Below, in pieces: positions 60,488 to 64,000 of a DNA stretch of 64,000 nt. Source of the DNA: DATBLE01 sp050258035 (GTDB lineage Bacteria; Actinomycetota; Thermoleophilia; Gaiellales; Gaiellaceae); assembly GCA_050258035.1 (NCBI GenBank), contig JBLMYA010000039.1:1-64000 (forward strand). The letters are read 5' to 3'. Under the pieces are notes generated by a model. It was not told where the DNA came from. It did not search any database and saw only the letters and a program-made list of their open reading frames with translations. How positions within the stretch are numbered: position 1 is the stretch's first letter; each line of letters opens with the position of its first letter. A program made the translations under genes and the position numbers.

Positions 60488-60799
60488 ATGACGCAGCAGC
60501 GTGTCCACGGGCTCGAGGCCCGCGGCACCGCGCCCGAGTGGACGGCCGAACGCGAGGTCAAGGGCTCGACCACGATCGTCGAGCTGCTGCGCATGTACCC
60601 GGACGGCGAGGCGTCCCGGCTGATGTCCGAGCTCACGCTGCCCTGCGCGCACTGCGGGGGCGCGTTCCACGAGCCGCTCACCCTCGCGGCGAAGCGCCAC
60701 CGGCGCGACCCCCGTGCGGTGCTCGAGGCCTTCCGTGCGCTCGAGCGCGGGGGACCGACGGACGAGCAGGTGGAGGCGGCGAGACGGAGGGTGGCCTGA
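60488..60799 (+). CDS. DUF1858-like redox protein
   Basis: 103 aa. STTIVELLRMYPDGEASRLM, then LPCAHCGGAFHEPLTLAAKR: this resembles DUF1858, the small hybrid-cluster-associated redox domain with a conserved Cys-x-x-Cys (here Cys53, Cys56). The tail is charged and helical. ATG at 60488; divergent from the cyclase fusion, 57 bp. Its stop abuts the convergent SARP gene (60801) by 1 base. Function is not known; it may be a small dithiol carrier. Confidence 0.6.
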   Translation: MTQQRVHGLEARGTAPEWTAEREVKGSTTIVELLRMYPDGEASRLMSELTLPCAHCGGAFHEPLTLAAKRHRRDPRAVLEAFRALERGGPTDEQVEAARRRVA

Positions 60800-60800
60800 G

Positions 60801-63800
60801 CTACCGCCTCGCGGCGGGCTCGCCGCGTGCGAGCGCCGTGGCCCTCGCGGCATGGGGCTCCATCCCGAGCTCGCCGTAGGTCGTCACCGCTCGGTCGAGG
60901 AGCTCACGGGCCCGTTCCGGATCGCCAGGATCGCCGCGCTGGAGCAGCATCCGCGCGAAGTCCTCCTGTGTGTGACCCAGCCACGGACGAGCACCGATTC
61001 GCCGGTTCACATCGAGTGCGGTCGTGAAGTGCTCCTGCGCCTCTCCCCATCGAGCTCCCGTCGCCGACAGAAGTCCCAGGTAACGCGCAACGGCCCCCAC
61101 GCTGATCTCCGGATACGACGTCCCGACACGATCTGCATAGGGAGAAAGCAGCTCGGACAAGACGCGGACACGCCGGAGATCGCCGAGAGATGCTGCGGTT
61201 TCTGCGAGCAGGCAGATGCTTGCAAGCCATTCCTCGTCGAACGGAACGCCGGCGAAGTCGTTCTCGGCCAACTCTTCGAACGTCGCGCGTGCTTCGTCGC
61301 GCCTGCCCAGCTCGTCGTAGATCCTCGACAGCACGCAACCGAAGATCCGGTACGTCCGGTACTCGAATGCGCTCGGCTGCTCCTCGTAGATGCCGACGAC
61401 CTCCGCGAGCCGACCCTCGGACTTCCGGAGCATGTAGAGCTGCAGCCGGTACGTGATCCGCGCATTCCAACGCTGCGCCCGATGCCCGAGGTCGAGCCCC
61501 TCCTCGACGAGCTGCGCGGCCTCCTGGAAGTCGCCCGCGAGCAGCGCAAGGTGCGCACGGAAGTTCGCGGCATAGAGCAGCTGTGAGGGCTGGCAAAGCT
61601 CCTTCGCAAGCTTCGTCATCTCCACGGCGTCCTCCCTGGCACGATCGACCTCGCCCAACTCCAGCAACGCGCAGGCCCGACACAGGTATCCCTCGACAGC
61701 TCGTTCGAGCTCTCCCGTGTCGGTCGCGATAGTGATGAGCTCCGTCGCGAGCTCGACGATTTGGTGGGTACGAGCCGGCGACATGTGGGCCGGAAGGTAC
61801 CCCGCAAGGGCATAGGCGAGGGTCGAACGATCCCGCATCCGCCGAGCCATGGCCAGCGCCTGATCCGCAATTGCGTGCCTTCGTTCTGCCGGAAAGCGCG
61901 CGTCTCGAAGAGGACCTGCCAGACGCGCGAGGAGACGGACCCGGAGTGGGCTGTCTTCTGTCGGAAGTGTCTCGAACGCGCGTTCCAGGAGCGGGATCAG
62001 ACGGTCGTCGTCGCGCGATACCTCCCATACGATTCGCCCGCCGTAGCCGAGAGCCGCGTGGGCGAGCCGCTCCGCGAGACCACGTTTCTCGGCCAGCTGT
62101 GCTGCCTCCGTGAAGCGCCGCTTCGAGGCCGGGGTGTCACCTGCACGCGCAAGCGCGTCGCCGAGCCCGAGCAGTATGTCGCACCGCGACACCTCATCTG
62201 CCGAAAGCGTCAATGCCAACTCGTAGAAGCGTACGGCCTCTTCGTAGGCGAGCAGTTGTGCAGCCAGGCCGGCAGCCCGCGTTGCGTACTCGACGGCCTT
62301 CTCCGGCGGTGCGGCCGGGACGGCCAGCGAGAAGTGGTGGGCGAGCTCGGCGAGGTGCGGATCGGGGTTGCCTGCGTACAGCGCTTCCAGGACCTCGGCG
62401 ACGCGCCGATGGAGACGGGTGCGATGCGTGGCCGGGATTGCCTCGTAGAGCGTCTCGCGGGTCAGGGCGTGCCCGAAGCGCAGGCGGCCGAGGGAGCCGG
62501 GAACCTGCTCGACGACCCGCGCGGTGATCGCCTCGTCGAGCACGCTCAGCAGCGTGTCGATCCCGGTGTAGTCCGCGACCCGCTCGAGCGCCACGAGTCC
62601 GAACTCGCGCCCGAAGACAGATCCGAGCGACAGCACACGCCGGCACTCGTCGGAGAGGATGCGCAACCGGCGGCCGATCGCCTCGCGGATCGTCTCCGGG
62701 ATCGGGATCCGGCCCTCCGCGCCGTCGAGCCGTCCCTCCGCCGCCAGCAAGCGGACGATCTCCGAGACGAACAGCGGATTGCCCTCGGTCTCGGAGTAGA
62801 GCTCGGCGACGAGCCGCTCCGACGGTACGGCGCTCGCCGTGAGCTCCGCCAGGCGTCCCACCTCCTGGCGGCTCAGCCCCTCCAGCCGGATGCGCCGGGT
62901 CACGGGCTCCCGACCCAGCTCGGCGACCGTCGTCTCGAGCGGGTCCCGGACGGTCGGATCGAGATCACGGAAGGTGCCGACGACCAGGATCCGGCTGTCC
63001 TCGAGCACCGACGCGACGTATCGCAGGAGCAGCAGCGACGGCTCGTCCGCGGCGTGGAGGTCGTCGAAGACGAGCACCAGCGGTCGCTGGGCGGAGGCGG
63101 CTCGCAAGAACATCGCCGTCGAGTCGAAGAGACGGAAGCGGGCCGCATCGGACTCGAACGGCTCGGAGCCGGGCTCGGGCAGGTCCGGAAAGAGCTCCCG
63201 CAGCTCGAGGACGATCTGGGCGACGTCCGCGCCGTGCGCGCCGAGCTGCCGGCGAACGACATCCGGATCTGCTCCCCGCACATAGGCACGCAGGGACTGC
63301 GTCCAGGGCCAGTACGGGGGCGCGCCTCCGGCCTCCCAGCACCGGCCGACGAGGACAGTCGTCCCGCGTGCCTTCGCCCTGCTGATCAGCTCGTCCGCCA
63401 GCCGGCTCTTGCCGATCCCCGGTTCGCCCTGGAGCAGGAAGAGTCGGCCGCGGCCGCCCAGGACCTCACCGAGCCCGGCCGTCAACTCGGCGAGCTCGGG
63501 CTCCCGTCCGACGAACCCCCCGCCCTGCTCGCCGCCCACGGGCTCGGCGGTCGGTCGCCCGTCGAGATCGAGCGCGGGGTCCTGGTTGAGGATCCGCTGG
63601 TGCAGGTCGCGCAGCGCCCGGCCCGGTTCGATCCCGAGCTCGTCGACGAGCGCACGCCGTGCCGCCCGGTACGCGTCGAGCGCCTCCGCCTGCCGACCGC
63701 TCCGGTAGAGGGCGAGCATCAGCTGGCCCCACAGGCGCTCGCGCAGCGGATGCTCCGCGACGAGCACCTCGAGCTCGGACACGAGACCGGCGTGCCGGCA

Positions 63801-64000
63801 GAGCGCCAGGTCGGCTTCGATCCGATCCTCGACCACGGCCAACCGCCGCTCGTCGAGACGGCCGATCTCGGACAGCGCGAAGCGCGTCTGCGCGAAATCG
63901 GCGAGCGGCGGGCCGCGCCACAGCGCGAGCGCCTCGGCCAGCTGAGGTGGGTCGCCGTCCGCGGCGAGACGTTCGAAACGCTCGAGATCCAGCTCACCCG
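60801..64000 (-). CDS. SARP/AfsR-type regulator with AAA ATPase and TPRs, 5' end outside window
   Basis: Large transcriptional regulator; about 1065 codons are inside the window and its N terminus (DNA-binding domain) lies beyond 64000. At the edge sits the bacterial transcriptional activation domain (BTAD: AALALWRGPPLADFAQTRFA and HPLRERLWGQLMLALYRSGR). Then a linker and an AAA/ORC-like ATPase: FVGREPELAELTAGL, Walker A GEPGIGKSRL, Walker B LVLVFDDLHAADEPS. The C-terminal 450 residues are TPR-like helices. Such regulators often control secondary metabolism or nutrient genes. Its target is not visible here. Confidence 0.88.
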   Translation of the reverse strand, partial: GELDLERFERLAADGDPPQLAEALALWRGPPLADFAQTRFALSEIGRLDERRLAVVEDRIEADLALCRHAGLVSELEVLVAEHPLRERLWGQLMLALYRSGRQAEALDAYRAARRALVDELGIEPGRALRDLHQRILNQDPALDLDGRPTAEPVGGEQGGGFVGREPELAELTAGLGEVLGGRGRLFLLQGEPGIGKSRLADELISRAKARGTTVLVGRCWEAGGAPPYWPWTQSLRAYVRGADPDVVRRQLGAHGADVAQIVLELRELFPDLPEPGSEPFESDAARFRLFDSTAMFLRAASAQRPLVLVFDDLHAADEPSLLLLRYVASVLEDSRILVVGTFRDLDPTVRDPLETTVAELGREPVTRRIRLEGLSRQEVGRLAELTASAVPSERLVAELYSETEGNPLFVSEIVRLLAAEGRLDGAEGRIPIPETIREAIGRRLRILSDECRRVLSLGSVFGREFGLVALERVADYTGIDTLLSVLDEAITARVVEQVPGSLGRLRFGHALTRETLYEAIPATHRTRLHRRVAEVLEALYAGNPDPHLAELAHHFSLAVPAAPPEKAVEYATRAAGLAAQLLAYEEAVRFYELALTLSADEVSRCDILLGLGDALARAGDTPASKRRFTEAAQLAEKRGLAERLAHAALGYGGRIVWEVSRDDDRLIPLLERAFETLPTEDSPLRVRLLARLAGPLRDARFPAERRHAIADQALAMARRMRDRSTLAYALAGYLPAHMSPARTHQIVELATELITIATDTGELERAVEGYLCRACALLELGEVDRAREDAVEMTKLAKELCQPSQLLYAANFRAHLALLAGDFQEAAQLVEEGLDLGHRAQRWNARITYRLQLYMLRKSEGRLAEVVGIYEEQPSAFEYRTYRIFGCVLSRIYDELGRRDEARATFEELAENDFAGVPFDEEWLASICLLAETAASLGDLRRVRVLSELLSPYADRVGTSYPEISVGAVARYLGLLSATGARWGEAQEHFTTALDVNRRIGARPWLGHTQEDFARMLLQRGDPGDPERARELLDRAVTTYGELGMEPHAARATALARGEPAARR

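Overview
This window is high-GC bacterial chromosome, about 70 % G+C by eye, with dense genes, many GTG starts and many 4-base stop/start overlaps of the GTGA or ATGA type. The gene set fits an actinobacterium. It includes a GlgE-type alpha-glucan pathway, a MutT1/SixA pair beside ppk, an SARP/AfsR-type regulator, DUF6325 and SHOCT genes, and GTTCACC-type Pho boxes. My best guess is a member of the Thermoleophilia (Gaiellales/Solirubrobacterales-like). That is an inference from gene content, not a phylogeny. I see no tRNA, rRNA, prophage, insertion sequence or CRISPR array.

Layout. 1-12 kb holds mixed metabolic genes: an M24 peptidase, a sigma-70 factor that seems to start at CTG, a PEP mutase/isocitrate lyase-like enzyme, an orphan LivG ATPase, an FAD oxidoreductase, a SnoaL-like protein, a YyaL-like thioredoxin-domain protein, a membrane-anchored class III cyclase, a CaiB-type CoA transferase, a BMP-family lipoprotein, an NrtR-like regulator and a HemG-like flavodoxin. 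12-24 kb is an alpha-glucan/trehalose cluster read leftward, glgE-treS-mak-glgB-(small ORF)-treZ-glgX, with malQ divergent. A 50-bp tandem repeat lies between glgE and treS.

24-39.5 kb is a phosphate and polyphosphate island. It holds two near-identical OmpR-type regulators, a MutT1-like Nudix enzyme, a SixA-like phosphatase, a frameshifted ppx, ppk, a soluble PhoR-like kinase, a DUF47 protein, pit, pstC-pstA-pstS, pstB, two phoU paralogues around a DUF202 gene, a CapA-like protein and a low-molecular-weight phosphatase. Three sets of 11-nt direct repeats matching actinobacterial Pho boxes stand before the phoP-like gene, pstS and pstB, so the island can be read as one autoregulated phosphate-starvation circuit.

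39.5-44.6 kb is the glycolate oxidase operon glcD-glcE-glcF, divergent from malate synthase; together they route glycolate through glyoxylate to malate. 44.6-47.5 kb holds small accessory genes. 47.5-51 kb is a four-gene operon in which the two halves of the plant Tm-1 protein (UPF0261 and a PEP-hydrolase-like TIM barrel) are separate genes followed by a cupin and a zinc-type dehydrogenase. 50.9-57.1 kb is a complete branched-chain amino acid type ABC transporter (livHMKGF) followed by a beta-propeller lipoprotein. 57-64 kb holds a VOC protein, a LarA-like protein, a cyclase/hydrolase gene carrying three apparent indels, a DUF1858-like redox protein, and a large SARP-type regulator that runs off the right edge.

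Two loci (ppx and the cyclase/hydrolase gene) look broken by single-base indels. Sequencing error and real decay cannot be told apart from the sequence alone.
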